Position numbers and translations under genes: made by a program. Below the pieces are notes generated by a model. It was not told the DNA's origin and searched no databases. It saw only the letters and a list, made by a program, of their open reading frames with translations. This document shows positions 15,961 through 24,910 of a stretch of DNA of 64,000 bases, piece by piece (within the stretch, counting starts at the first letter, position 1; every line of letters starts with the position of its first letter). The DNA is taken from contig NZ_LGUR01000106.1 in NCBI RefSeq assembly GCF_001270495.1, positions 1-64,000 of the forward strand, written 5' to 3'. Origin of the DNA: Streptomyces viridochromogenes. Its GTDB lineage: Bacteria; Actinomycetota; Actinomycetes; Streptomycetales; Streptomycetaceae.

Positions 15961-18675
15961 TCAGCTCTCCACGGGCTCCGTGGCCGCCGCGGCAGCCGCG
16001 GTCTTGCGGGTACGGCGCACCTTGGGCTTCACCTCGGCCGTACCGTCGGCAGCCGCCACGCTCGCAGCGGTCGCCGCGGCCTTGCGGGTACGGCGGCGAG
16101 GCGCGGGCTCCTCCGTGGCCACCGGCTCCTTCGTCGCCTGGGCCGGGATGTCGGCGGCCGGGGCGGCGGCTTCGGCGGGGGCCGCGGTCTTGCGGGTGCG
16201 GCGTGCCTTGGGCTTGGCCTCGGTGGCCTCGGCCGTGTCGACGGCGGCCTCGGCGGCAGCGGTCGTCTTACGGGCGCGGCGCGGCTTGGCCTCGGCGGCT
16301 TCCGGCTCCGCGGCTTCCGGCTCCGCGACGGTCGCCGCGGCCTTGCGCGTACGGCGCGGCTTCGCCTCCGTGGCCTCGGCCGTGTCGACGGCGGTTTCGG
16401 CGGGGGCCGCGGCCTTGCGCGTACGGCGCGTCTTGGGCTTGGCCTCGGTGGCCTCGGCCGTGTCGACGGCAGCCTCGGCGGCGGTCGCCGCGGTCTTGCG
16501 GGTGCGGCGTGCCTTGGGCTTGGCCTCGGCGGCCTCCGGTTCCTGGGCCGTCTGGGCCGTCTGGGCCGGGATGTCGGCGGCCGGGGCGGCGGCTTCGGCG
16601 GTCGCCGCGGTCTTGCGGGTGCGGCGCGTCTTGGGCTTGGCCTCGGTGGCCTCGGCCGTGTCGACGGCGGCCTCGGCGGCAGCCGTTGCCTTACGGGTCC
16701 GGCGGCGCGGCTTGGCCTCCGCGGCCTCCGGGGTCTCCTGGGCGGCCTCGGTGGTGCCCTCGGCCGTGTCGACGGCGGTCTCCGCCGGGACCGTCGCCTT
16801 GCGAGTGCGGCGGCGCGGCTTGGCGGCGGGAGCCTCCTCGGACTCCGCGACCCGGGGAGCCGCAGCGGCCTCGGACGGCTGCACGGCCTCCGTGACCTTC
16901 GTAGCCTCCGAAGGCTTGGTGGCCTCGGCCTCGGACGTCGTCCCCGCCTCCGCCGAAGTCGCCTTCGGCTCCGCCGACTTGCGGGTCCGGCGGCGGCGCG
17001 GCTTGGCCGACGCCTCCTCGGTGGTGTTCAGGGACGAGGTGTCCAGGGACGTGCCCTCAACCGTGGCGACGGCCGCCTCTGCGGCCTCCGCGGGCTCGGG
17101 CGCCGCGGACGTGGCCGTCACGGCCGTGGTCGGCTCCGTCGCCCCGCCGCGCGTGCGGCGACGGCGGCGCGGGGTGCGCGGCGCGGTCACGGCCTCCGCC
17201 GTGGTGGCCTCGACGGTCTCGTCCGCCGCCGCGGGTCCGGCGGCCGCCGCCGACGTTCCGTCCATCGATGCTCCGCCGCGGGTCCGGCGGCGGCGACGCG
17301 GCGTGCGTGCCGAGCGCTCGCGGTCCGGCGAGGACGAGCGGGACTCGTCCCGGCCGCCCCGGCCACCGCGACCGCGTGCACCGCGCCCGCCGGTCTCGCC
17401 GAGGTCCTCCAGCTCCTCCGCCCCGAGCCCGGCGCGCGTGCGCTCCGAGCGCGGCAGAACACCCTTGGTGCCCGCGGGGATGTTCAGTTCCTCGAAGAGG
17501 TGCGGGGACGTGGAGTACGTCTCCGGCGGGTCGTTGAACTTCAGGTCCAGCGCCTTGTTGATCAGCTGCCAGCGCGGGATGTCGTCCCAGTCGACGAGGG
17601 TGATCGCGATGCCCTTCGCACCCGCGCGGCCGGTGCGGCCGATGCGGTGCAGGTACGTCTTCTCCTCTTCGGGGGACTGGTAGTTGATGACGTGGGTCAC
17701 GCCCTCGACGTCGATACCGCGTGCGGCGACGTCGGTGCAGACGAGGACGTCCACCTTGCCGTTGCGGAAGGCACGCAGCGCCTGCTCGCGGGCGCCCTGG
17801 CCGAGGTCGCCGTGGACCGCGCCGGCGGCGAAGCCGCGCTGCTGGAGCTGGTCGGCGAGATCGGCCGCCGTGCGCTTCGTACGGCAGAAGACCATGGCCA
17901 GTCCCCGGCCGTCGGCCTGCAGTATGCGCGCGACCATCTCGGGCTTGTCCATGTTGTGCGCGCGGTAGACGAACTGCGCGGTGTTCGCGACCGTCGCGCC
18001 CTCGTCGTCCGGCGCCGTGGCACGGATGTGGGTGGGCTGCGACATGTAGCGGCGCGCGAGGCCGATGACCGCGCCCGGCATGGTCGCCGAGAACAGCATG
18101 GTCTGGCGCCGGGCCGGCAGCATGTTGATGATCTTCTCGACGTCGGGCAGGAAGCCCAGGTCGAGCATCTCGTCGGCCTCGTCGAGGACGAGCGCCTTGA
18201 TGTGCTTGAGGTTGAGCTTCTTCTGGCCCGCGAGGTCCAGCAGTCGGCCCGGGGTGCCGACGACGACGTCGACGCCCTTCTTGAGGGCCTCGACCTGGGG
18301 CTCGTAGGCCCGGCCGCCGTAGATGGCGAGAACGCGTACGTTGCGCACCTTGCCCGCGGTCAGCAGGTCGTTGGTGACCTGCGTGCACAGCTCGCGTGTG
18401 GGGACGACGACGAGCGCCTGCGGGGCGTCGGTGAGGGCCTCGGGCTTGGCCCGCCCGGCCTCCACGTCGGCGGGGACGGTGACGCGCTCCAGGAGCGGGA
18501 GACCGAAGCCCAGCGTCTTGCCGGTGCCGGTCTTGGCCTGGCCGATGACGTCCGTGCCGGAGAGGGCGACGGGGAGGGTCATCTCCTGGATGGGGAAGGG
18601 GGTGACGATGCCGACGGCCTCAAGGGCCTCGGCGGTCTCGGGAAGGATTCCGAGCTCTCGGAAAGTCGTAGTCAG
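15961..18675 (-). CDS. DEAD-box RNA helicase with long basic repeat tail; probable CTG start
   Basis: About 904 aa. Helicase core about 1-400: Q-motif (FRELGIL..PFPIQ), AKTGTGKT, PTRELC, GTPGR, LDEADEML, SATMP, and in domain 2 ARGIDVEG and HRIGRTGRAG. A 450-residue tail follows, with Gly/Arg-rich and then repeated R(R)TRK blocks separated by Ala/Glu/Thr spacers. This class remodels structured RNA, often in ribosome assembly or cold stress. The family N-terminus (TTTFRELGILPETAEAL) begins right after a CTG codon at 18675 with AGAGG about 7 nt upstream; no ATG or GTG lies nearby. A GTG at 18888 would add 71 atypical residues. Confidence 0.88.
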   Translation of the reverse strand: MTTTFRELGILPETAEALEAVGIVTPFPIQEMTLPVALSGTDVIGQAKTGTGKTLGFGLPLLERVTVPADVEAGRAKPEALTDAPQALVVVPTRELCTQVTNDLLTAGKVRNVRVLAIYGGRAYEPQVEALKKGVDVVVGTPGRLLDLAGQKKLNLKHIKALVLDEADEMLDLGFLPDVEKIINMLPARRQTMLFSATMPGAVIGLARRYMSQPTHIRATAPDDEGATVANTAQFVYRAHNMDKPEMVARILQADGRGLAMVFCRTKRTAADLADQLQQRGFAAGAVHGDLGQGAREQALRAFRNGKVDVLVCTDVAARGIDVEGVTHVINYQSPEEEKTYLHRIGRTGRAGAKGIAITLVDWDDIPRWQLINKALDLKFNDPPETYSTSPHLFEELNIPAGTKGVLPRSERTRAGLGAEELEDLGETGGRGARGRGGRGGRDESRSSSPDRERSARTPRRRRRTRGGASMDGTSAAAAGPAAADETVEATTAEAVTAPRTPRRRRRTRGGATEPTTAVTATSAAPEPAEAAEAAVATVEGTSLDTSSLNTTEEASAKPRRRRTRKSAEPKATSAEAGTTSEAEATKPSEATKVTEAVQPSEAAAAPRVAESEEAPAAKPRRRTRKATVPAETAVDTAEGTTEAAQETPEAAEAKPRRRTRKATAAAEAAVDTAEATEAKPKTRRTRKTAATAEAAAPAADIPAQTAQTAQEPEAAEAKPKARRTRKTAATAAEAAVDTAEATEAKPKTRRTRKAAAPAETAVDTAEATEAKPRRTRKAAATVAEPEAAEPEAAEAKPRRARKTTAAAEAAVDTAEATEAKPKARRTRKTAAPAEAAAPAADIPAQATKEPVATEEPAPRRRTRKAAATAASVAAADGTAEVKPKVRRTRKTAAAAAATEPVES
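16000..16900 (-). repeat. degenerate tandem repeats coding the helicase tail
   Basis: At least nine imperfect units coding an R(R)TRK-type basic block followed by A/T-rich and VDTAEATEAKP-type spacers, about 70-110 bp apart. Such repeats favour length variation by recombination. Confidence 0.75.
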
Positions 18676-18822
18676 GGTGCTGCCTCTTCTGTGTACGCGG
18701 TGCGAGGCGAGCGCGGGGGTCTTGACGGACCGTGCCGGGGACGTCGGCTGCCTTACGGGCTTGGCCGTAGGGCACGGGACCACTGCCGACGCTCTAGCGC
18801 TCGTACCGCTGAGGGGGTCCCT

Positions 18823-18856
18823 CCGGTCGTCGTACGCAGAGTGCCGTACGACCGGG
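18823..18856 (-). promoter_or_regulatory. inverted repeat in the long leader of the DEAD-box helicase
   Basis: CCGGTCGT (18823-18830) with ACGACCGG (18849-18856), and an alternative GTCGTACG / CGTACGAC pairing inside it. Another hairpin (CTTACGG/CCGTAGG) lies nearer the gene at about 18750-18772. Bacterial DEAD-box helicases often have long, autoregulatory or cold-responsive leaders; the transcript start here is unknown. Confidence 0.35.
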
Positions 18857-19063
18857 GAGGGCTGTCGGGTCGGAGCCGATCGGGCCACCGACCGGGCATC
18901 CTCATAACGTGCGGCCCGTCGAATACGTCAAGGTACTCAGCGGGCGCATTACCACCATACCCCGGAAACGCGCACATGCGATGGCCGAATTGGTCACGTA
19001 GTCGGCGTCACAGTGATTGACCAGGGACTTCCGTGACACGGCGGGCGGGCTATTGTGCGCTTC

Positions 19064-19819
19064 ATGACGACGCCTGACAACACCTCCGCCGTCCCTGACC
19101 CCTCCGACTCCCCTGCCGAACACACCGGGGTCGCCGCCCAGGACTGGGCGCGGGCCTCCGCCGACCCGCAGTACCGGGCCGCTGTCGTGGACCTGCTCGG
19201 CGCGCTGGCCTACGGAGAGCTGGCGGCGTTCGAGCGGCTGGCGGAGGACGCGAAGCTGGCGCCGACGCTGGCGGACAAGGCGGAGCTGGCGAAGATGGCG
19301 TCGGCCGAGTTCCACCACTACGAGAAGCTGCGGGACCGGCTCACCGAGATCGGGGCGGAGCCGACGCAGGCCATGGAGCCCTTCGTCGCCGCGCTGGACG
19401 GGTTCCACAAGCAGACGGCGCCTTCCGACTGGCTGGAAGGGCTGGTCAAGGCGTACGTCGGCGACTCGATCGCCAGCGACTTCTACCGGGAGGTCGCGGC
19501 GCGGCTCGACTCGGACACGCGTGGGCTGGTGCTGGCCGTGCTCGACGACACGGGGCACGCGTCGTTCGCGGTGGAGAAGGTGCGGGCCGCGATCGACGCG
19601 GATCCCCGTGTGGGCGGGCGCCTCGCGTTGTGGGCTCGGCGGTTGATGGGGGAGGCGCTGTCGCAGTCGCAGCGGGTGGTCGCCGACCGGGACGCGCTGT
19701 CGACGATGCTGGTGGGTGGGGTCGCGGACGGGTTCGATCTCGCGGAGGTCGGGAAGATGTTCTCGCGGATCACCGAGGCTCACACGAAGCGGATGGCTGC
19801 GCTGGGGCTCGCTGCCTAG
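19064..19819 (+). CDS. ferritin-like four-helix protein (MiaE-like fold)
   Basis: 251 aa, mostly helical. Helices carry E in GELAAFERL, EFHHYEKL (E..H metal pair) and later GHASFAVEKV and ITEAHTKRM, giving a ferritin-like di-iron carboxylate pattern. Actinobacterial members are annotated as ferritin-like or tRNA-hydroxylase-like; the substrate is not known. ATG 19064 is preferred to a GTG at 19055 because TATTGT (19051-19056) lies 7 nt upstream, a leaderless arrangement. It is divergent from the helicase gene. Confidence 0.82.
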   Translation: MTTPDNTSAVPDPSDSPAEHTGVAAQDWARASADPQYRAAVVDLLGALAYGELAAFERLAEDAKLAPTLADKAELAKMASAEFHHYEKLRDRLTEIGAEPTQAMEPFVAALDGFHKQTAPSDWLEGLVKAYVGDSIASDFYREVAARLDSDTRGLVLAVLDDTGHASFAVEKVRAAIDADPRVGGRLALWARRLMGEALSQSQRVVADRDALSTMLVGGVADGFDLAEVGKMFSRITEAHTKRMAALGLAA

Positions 19820-19855
19820 GGGGCGCCCCCGCTCGGTCTGGGGGCTGGCGCCCCC
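19819..19855 (+). terminator. terminator after the ferritin-like gene
   Basis: 9-bp stem GGGGGCGCC / GGCGCCCCC with a 19-nt loop directly at the stop codon. Confidence 0.7.
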
Positions 19856-19948
19856 AGGCCCCACTGTCGGCCCTTCGGACCTCGTCCTCAAACGACGCCG
19901 GACGGGCAGAAACGCCTCAGCTCTCCGGCGGCCGGTCGTTCTCGGAGT

Positions 19949-20218
19949 TCACGCGGTCGCCGAGTGGCGGCGGAGTCTTCCCGCCGGGCGTACCAGCAGG
20001 GAGAGAGAGGCGGCGGAGACGACCGCCGAGCCGATGAGGATCACGAAGAGGTTGCCGAAGTCCAGTGCGGTGTGGGTGATGAAGGCGCCGAAGAGGGAGC
20101 CGGCGACACCGGTCGGCAGGACCAGGGAACGGGTGGGCAGGCGGTGCGGCAGGCGGTGGGCGGCGGCCCACGCCAGGGCCAGGCCGAGGATCGCGGAGCT
20201 GAGCGCTTCCAAGAGCAT
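19949..20218 (-). CDS. small integral membrane protein
   Basis: 89 aa with three hydrophobic segments (ALSSAILGLALAWAAA, VLPTGVAGSLFGAFIT, NLFVILIGSAVVSAASLSLL) and a basic C-terminus. ATG 20218 has GGGAGG 9 nt upstream. Function unknown; the Gly-spaced helices recall transglycosylase-associated (YeaQ/YmgE) proteins only weakly. It lies downstream of the DUF3107 gene, separated by a strong terminator. Confidence 0.7.
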   Translation of the reverse strand: MLLEALSSAILGLALAWAAAHRLPHRLPTRSLVLPTGVAGSLFGAFITHTALDFGNLFVILIGSAVVSAASLSLLVRPAGRLRRHSATA

Positions 20219-20395
20219 GCTGGGGTCCCTCCCACATGGCCGACCTGCTCGAAACGGTCGTAGCCCGTCATACCCCTGACCTGCGGAATGCAATCCTCCT
20301 CTGTGATCGACTTGTGCTCCGTCCGTGGAGGAATCCCGGTTGGGTAAGCGAAGCGTGGGCGGACGGGGAGCGCGGACAGACGAGAAGCGCGGACG

Positions 20396-20439
20396 GACGG
20401 GAGGGGCCCGGCGACCGTGGTCACCGGGCCCCTCCCGTC
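20396..20439 (-). terminator. strong terminator after the DUF3107 gene
   Basis: 16-bp perfect outer stem (20396-20411 with 20424-20439) plus inner GACC/GGTC. Confidence 0.85.
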
Positions 20440-20462
20440 TCGCCTGTCTGCCGGGCGCCTTC

Positions 20463-20690
20463 TTACAGCGCGCCGAAGCCCACCTTGCGCGGGGCCGGCT
20501 CGCCGAGCTCCACGTAGGCGAGGCGGTCGGCCGGGACCAGGACCTTGCGGCCGTGCTCGTCCACGAGGCTCAGCAGCTGCGACTTGCCGGCGAGCGCCTC
20601 GGACACCGCCCGCTCTACTTCCTCGGCACTCTGACCGCTCTCCAGAACGATCTCGCGGGGCGCGTGCTGCACGCCGATCTTGACCTCCAC
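20463..20690 (-). CDS. DUF3107 family small protein
   Basis: 75 aa beginning VEVKIGVQHAPREIVLESGQ and ending PRKVGFGAL, which I recognise as the actinobacterial DUF3107 family (putative ATP-binding or regulatory, unproven). GTG 20690 is supported by GGAGG 9 nt upstream; the frame extends 19 codons further without a ribosome-binding site. Tightly conserved and usually next to a TetR gene, as here. Confidence 0.85.
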   Translation of the reverse strand: MEVKIGVQHAPREIVLESGQSAEEVERAVSEALAGKSQLLSLVDEHGRKVLVPADRLAYVELGEPAPRKVGFGAL

Positions 20691-20822
20691 GGCTTTGTCC
20701 CTCCGACGGTCAGTGAAGTGCGCGACCTTCCGCGCCGTACCCAGCACACATTAGCCCGGTGAGGGGACGTCCACGCTCCGCCCAAGAACGCCAGGAGCGA
20801 ACAGCGGGCGGGAACAAACGCC

Positions 20823-21464
20823 TCAGTGGTGGTCGGTGCCGTGCAGCGGGAAGCCCGCGATGCCGCGCCAGGCCAGGGACGTCAACAGCTGCACCGCCTC
20901 GTCGCGCGGCACGCTGCGGTCGCTGTGCAGCCAGGAGCGGGCCACGACCTGGGCGAGGCCGCCGAGACCGGAGGCCAGCAGCATCGACTCCGCGCGGGAG
21001 AGTCCGGTGTCCTCGGCGATGACGTCGCGGATCGCCTCGGCGCATTCGATCGTGACCTTGTCGACGCGCTCGCGCACGGCCGGCTCGTTGGTCAGGTCCG
21101 ACTCGAAGACCAGCCGGAAGGCGCCGCCGTCGTCCTCGACGTACGCGAAGTACGCGTCCATCGTCGCCCGGACGCGCTGCTTGTTGTCGGTCGTCGACGC
21201 GAGCGCGTTCCGTACCGCCTGGATCAGGGACTCGCAGTGCTGGTCCAGCAGGGCGAGGTACAGGTCGAGCTTGCCCGGGAAGTGCTGGTAGAGCACCGGC
21301 TTGCTGACGCCGGCGCGCTCGGCGATGTCGTCCATCGCGGCAGCGTGATAACCCTGCGCGACGAAAACCTCCTGGGCGGCGCCCAGAAGCTGGTTCCGTC
21401 GGGCACGGCGCGGCAGGCGAGTGCCCCGCGGGCGTGCCGCCTCTGTCTGCTCGATGGCTGTCAC
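20823..21464 (-). CDS. TetR family transcriptional regulator
   Basis: 213 aa. The N-terminal HTH reads RRNQLLGAAQEVFVAQGYHAAAMDDIAERAGVSKPVLYQHF in two adjacent stretches, the classical TetR DNA-binding domain, followed by a helical ligand-binding domain with FVSD-like dimer helices. GTG 21464 has GGGAGG 4-5 nt upstream. The ligand is unknown. It lies upstream of the DUF3107 gene on the same strand (132-bp gap). Confidence 0.9.
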   Translation of the reverse strand: MTAIEQTEAARPRGTRLPRRARRNQLLGAAQEVFVAQGYHAAAMDDIAERAGVSKPVLYQHFPGKLDLYLALLDQHCESLIQAVRNALASTTDNKQRVRATMDAYFAYVEDDGGAFRLVFESDLTNEPAVRERVDKVTIECAEAIRDVIAEDTGLSRAESMLLASGLGGLAQVVARSWLHSDRSVPRDEAVQLLTSLAWRGIAGFPLHGTDHH

Positions 21465-21705
21465 GCCGCCTCCCAATGTCGTCCACATGCGGTATGCGCC
21501 GCGCCGCCATCGTACTTTTCGGTAACCCTGCTGTGCGCGGTGCGAGCGCAGAATTTCACGGACCGGACAGTGGCGAAAGTCGTGCAGAATGTTTGAAATC
21601 CGGTCGGAACGGGCAAGAAACTGCCTCTCTCCTGCTCAACGGCACTCTCTTCCGTGCCCGGAGGTACCCGCGTTCGTGCCCGGCGGCCCTCTGCGCCGCC
21701 CGCGG

Positions 21706-21930
21706 TCACCGGTAGTCGTCCTCGTCGGTGGAGACCACGCGCGCCTGTTCGATCAGATCGGCCTCGCTGGCCCGGTCCTGGTCCGCGTCGGTCAGCCGGT
21801 CGTCGCGGTCGGGCCTGACGTCGGTGTGCTGCTCGGCCGCGTCGGCCACGGGGGCCTCGACGTCGAACTCCTCCGCCTGTTCGGTGTCGTCGTCCACGAA
21901 CGTGTCGGGGTCGCTGGGGTCGACGGTCAT
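21706..21930 (-). CDS. small acidic hypothetical protein
   Basis: 74 aa, strongly acidic (Asp/Glu-rich, e.g. TFVDDDTEQAEEFDVEAP), without hydrophobic segments; probably disordered. ATG 21930 has AAGGGAG 7 nt upstream. Function unknown; stands alone between the TetR gene and the divergent 22206 hydrolase. Confidence 0.65.
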   Translation of the reverse strand: MTVDPSDPDTFVDDDTEQAEEFDVEAPVADAAEQHTDVRPDRDDRLTDADQDRASEADLIEQARVVSTDEDDYR

Positions 21931-22193
21931 GGCGGGCTCCCTTCCTAGAACGTCCCCGTGGGGCACAACGGCCCTGGGTGAAGCAGGGGTCCACATACGG
22001 GTGCCCTGCGTACGAGCCTAGGAGACGCCGGTTCCGGACGCTATGCGATCTGTGGGGGATCTGCGGGCAATTCGGGCGTGCTCCGGACGGCTTCCGTGAT
22101 GGTGGTGCGGGTGGCCGGGTTCCCGGTGCGGAAACTGCCATGTACGTGTCGACTTGTGACGGCGAACACATGAACCAGTGCGTGATCGTCTCG

Positions 22194-22199
22194 TAACAT
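22194..22199 (+). promoter_or_regulatory. candidate -10 for leaderless transcript
   Basis: TAACAT ends 6 nt before ATG 22206 and no Shine-Dalgarno sequence is present. The -35 (TGAACC at 22171, 17-bp spacer) is weak. Confidence 0.4.
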
Positions 22200-22205
22200 T
22201 GCCGC

Positions 22206-23288
22206 ATGTCTTCGACCGAGCTCCCGTCAGCGCCGGCCGCCAATGTGCTTCCCAAGGTGTCGACCGTCAGGGTCGCGAAGGGGGAGCGGCTGCGCTCGGT
22301 CGGGCTGCCCGGGATCACACTGACGGTGCGGTCGAGACCGCCCGCGCGTGGGGGGCTGCCGCCCGCGCTGTACGTCCATGGACTCGGTGGCTCCTCGGAG
22401 AACTGGTCGGCGCTGATGGAGCTGCTCGAGGGAGAGGTCGACTGCGAGGCGGTCGACCTGCCGGGCTTCGGCGACTCGCCGCCGCCGGACGACGGCGATT
22501 ACTCGATCACCGCGCACGCACGCGCGGTGATCCGCTATCTCGACGCGTCCGACCGGGGGCCCGTGCACCTCTTCGGCAACTCCCTCGGCGGCGCGGTCAC
22601 CACGCGCGTCGCCGCGGTACGTCCCGACCTGGTCCGTACGCTCACGCTCGTGTCGCCCGCCCTTCCCGAGATCCGCGTCCAGCGCAGTGTCGTGCCCACG
22701 GCGCTGCTGGCGGTGCCCGGCGTGACGGCGCTCTTCACCCGGCTGACCAGGCAGTGGACGGCTGAGCAGCGGGTCCGTGGGGTGATGCACCTGTGCTACG
22801 GCGACCCCGCGCGCGTGTCGCCGGAAGGATTCACCAACGCCGTCGAGGAGATGGACCGGCGGCTGCAACTGCCGTACTTCTGGGACGCGATGACGCGTTC
22901 CACGCGCGGGCTGGTCAACGCCTATACCCTGGGCGGCCAGCACGCGTTGTGGCGCCAGGCCGAACGGGTGCTGGCACCGACGCTGCTCATCTACGGCGGC
23001 CGCGACCAGCTCGTGGGCTACCGCATGTGCCGGAAGGCCGCGCGCAGCTTCCGTGACTCCCGTCTGCTGAGCCTGCCGGATGCCGGGCACGTGGCGATGA
23101 TGGAGTACCCGGAGGTGGTCGCGCGGGCGTTCCGTGAACTCCTGGCGGAGGCGGCGGAGTCGGAAGGGACGGCGGAGTTGGCGAAGTCGGAAGAGGCGGT
23201 GACGGTGGGGCGTGTTCGGGGCGGGGCCCGGGACAGGAGCGCCGCCGCGGGCGAGGACGAGGCCGTGACCGAGAACGCGGGGAGCTGA
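22206..23288 (+). CDS. alpha/beta hydrolase
   Basis: 360 aa. It shows YVHGLGGSSENW (oxyanion loop), VDLPGFGDS, the nucleophile elbow GNSLGG, the acid in YGGRDQLVG and His in DAGHVAMMEYPE, with a typical cap domain in between. The last 40 residues are a low-complexity charged tail. Cytoplasmic hydrolase of unknown substrate. The downstream DUF3152 gene starts 8 bp after the stop, so the two are probably an operon. Confidence 0.88.
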   Translation: MSSTELPSAPAANVLPKVSTVRVAKGERLRSVGLPGITLTVRSRPPARGGLPPALYVHGLGGSSENWSALMELLEGEVDCEAVDLPGFGDSPPPDDGDYSITAHARAVIRYLDASDRGPVHLFGNSLGGAVTTRVAAVRPDLVRTLTLVSPALPEIRVQRSVVPTALLAVPGVTALFTRLTRQWTAEQRVRGVMHLCYGDPARVSPEGFTNAVEEMDRRLQLPYFWDAMTRSTRGLVNAYTLGGQHALWRQAERVLAPTLLIYGGRDQLVGYRMCRKAARSFRDSRLLSLPDAGHVAMMEYPEVVARAFRELLAEAAESEGTAELAKSEEAVTVGRVRGGARDRSAAAGEDEAVTENAGS

Positions 23289-23296
23289 GGCGCGAC

Positions 23297-24907
23297 GTGG
23301 GACGCCACAGCCGCCGCGGGCCCGCCGCCAAGCCCAAACGCGACACCGCGGACACGACCGCACGACAGGACTCCCGGGGAGCACTGCCGGAGACGGGTGC
23401 GGCCCAGTGGGGGCCGTCCGGGCCGGGTGCGGCTCCGGGCGCGGGCCAGAGCGGTTGGCCGCAGTCCGGCGGCCCCGGTGGTCGCCGGGCGCCGGGCGCC
23501 TATCCCCCTCGCCAGGGGATGCCTGCCCGTGGGGCACCGGCCTACGGCGGGCGGGGCTTTCCGGACGGCACGCCCGCGCGAGGGGTTCCGAGGCTGCCCG
23601 ACGGCACGCCCGCGCACGGCTTTCCGAGGTTCCCGGACGGCACGCCCGCGCAGGGGGTCCCGCGGCTGCCCGACGGCACGCCGGCGCACGGCTTTCCGAC
23701 GTTCCCCGGCGGCACGCCGGCCCATGGCACCCCGCAGGCCCGTAGCGGCCATCCCCAGCAGCGTGAACCCGGTGGCGGCTGGGGCGAGTTGAGCGGGCGT
23801 ACCGGGGTCGCGTACGGCGTTTCCCCGGCGGTCGGCGCCCCGCCCCGGACCGGCGTTCCCCTGCCGCGGCCCCGGCGGGCATCGCCGTCCGAAGGGCCCA
23901 GGCAGGAGTACCTGGAGGCCTTCGACGGGGACGTCGACGTCTTCGCACCCCGTACGTCCGAGACCGCGCACACCTCCGGCCCGTACGCCTCCGTCACCGA
24001 ATGGGACACCCGGACCGGTGCCGGTGACGAGGCCGCGAACGACGTCGATCCCGACCTGGACGACGACGCGCCGCCGTCTGGTGAGCCCGTGTCGGCGAAG
24101 GGCGGCAAGGGCCGGACCTTCTCCGGCATCGCGGCTGCCGCCGTCGTCACCGTGCTCGCCGTCGTCGTCGCCGGGCAGGTCACGAAGGGGCAGGACGATG
24201 GCGACGTACAGTCGCAGTCCGCCGCCGATCAGGCGCGGGACGCCCGTGACTCGGCCTCGCGCGGGGACGGGCGGCCGACGCCGTCCGGTATGCCGAGCGC
24301 GACGCCACTGACGTACGAGCAGAAGATGGGCGAGAGGTACGCGCTGAGTGCCACGCTCGAGGGCTCGGGGAAGTTCGAGGCGATCCCGGGGGTCGACAAG
24401 GCGCCCGGCACGGGGCAGAAGTTCACCTATCGCGTGGATGTGGAGCAGGGGCTCGGACTCGACGGCGAGCTCTTCGCCGAGGCCGTGCAGAAGACGCTCA
24501 ACGACGACCGGAGCTGGGCCCACAACGGGGCCAATACCTTCGAGCGCATCTACACCGGCAAGCCGGACTTCGTGATCACGCTGGCCAGCCCTGGCACGAC
24601 GGCCGAATGGTGCGCCAAGTCCGGTCTGGACACCACCGTCGACAATGTGTCGTGCGACTCCGCCGCCACCGAGCGCGTCATGATCAATGCGTACAGATGG
24701 GCGCAGGGATCGGAGACGTACGGGGACCGCATCCACGCGTACCGGCAGATGCTGATCAACCACGAGGTCGGCCACCGGCTCGGCTACCCCCACGTGACCT
24801 GCGACAAGGACGGCGATCTGGCCCCGGTCATGCAGCAGCAGACCAAGTTCCTCGACCACGGCGGGATCCACTGCCGACCCAACCCCTGGGCCTACCCCGG
24901 GAGTTGA
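23297..24907 (+). CDS. DUF3152 membrane-anchored putative metalloprotease
   Basis: 536 aa. About 270 N-terminal residues are a cytoplasmic Pro/Gly-rich, low-complexity region with 11-residue repeats. One transmembrane helix (AAAAVVTVLAVVVAGQV, about 276-292) follows, then the extracytoplasmic DUF3152 domain. That domain contains HEVGHRLGYPH, matching the HExxHxxGxxH zinc motif of metzincin-type proteases, and paired cysteines (EWCAKSG, NVSCDS, VTCDK, IHCRP). A peptidase function is inferred from the motif only. GTG start; no obvious strong Shine-Dalgarno, so coupling to the upstream hydrolase is likely. Confidence 0.85.
   Translation: MGRHSRRGPAAKPKRDTADTTARQDSRGALPETGAAQWGPSGPGAAPGAGQSGWPQSGGPGGRRAPGAYPPRQGMPARGAPAYGGRGFPDGTPARGVPRLPDGTPAHGFPRFPDGTPAQGVPRLPDGTPAHGFPTFPGGTPAHGTPQARSGHPQQREPGGGWGELSGRTGVAYGVSPAVGAPPRTGVPLPRPRRASPSEGPRQEYLEAFDGDVDVFAPRTSETAHTSGPYASVTEWDTRTGAGDEAANDVDPDLDDDAPPSGEPVSAKGGKGRTFSGIAAAAVVTVLAVVVAGQVTKGQDDGDVQSQSAADQARDARDSASRGDGRPTPSGMPSATPLTYEQKMGERYALSATLEGSGKFEAIPGVDKAPGTGQKFTYRVDVEQGLGLDGELFAEAVQKTLNDDRSWAHNGANTFERIYTGKPDFVITLASPGTTAEWCAKSGLDTTVDNVSCDSAATERVMINAYRWAQGSETYGDRIHAYRQMLINHEVGHRLGYPHVTCDKDGDLAPVMQQQTKFLDHGGIHCRPNPWAYPGS
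23568..23735 (+). repeat. 33-bp tandem repeats in the DUF3152 gene
   Basis: About five in-frame units coding the pattern PDGTPA-x-G-(F/V)-P-x-(L/F), alternating in a 66-bp higher-order period. Confidence 0.8.
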
Positions 24908-24910
24908 CGG

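Noticed and set aside
16000..17683. Long plus-strand ORF antisense to the helicase tail
   Set aside because: It is the mirror of a GC-rich repeat region; Ala/Val/Arg-only composition and no start signals.
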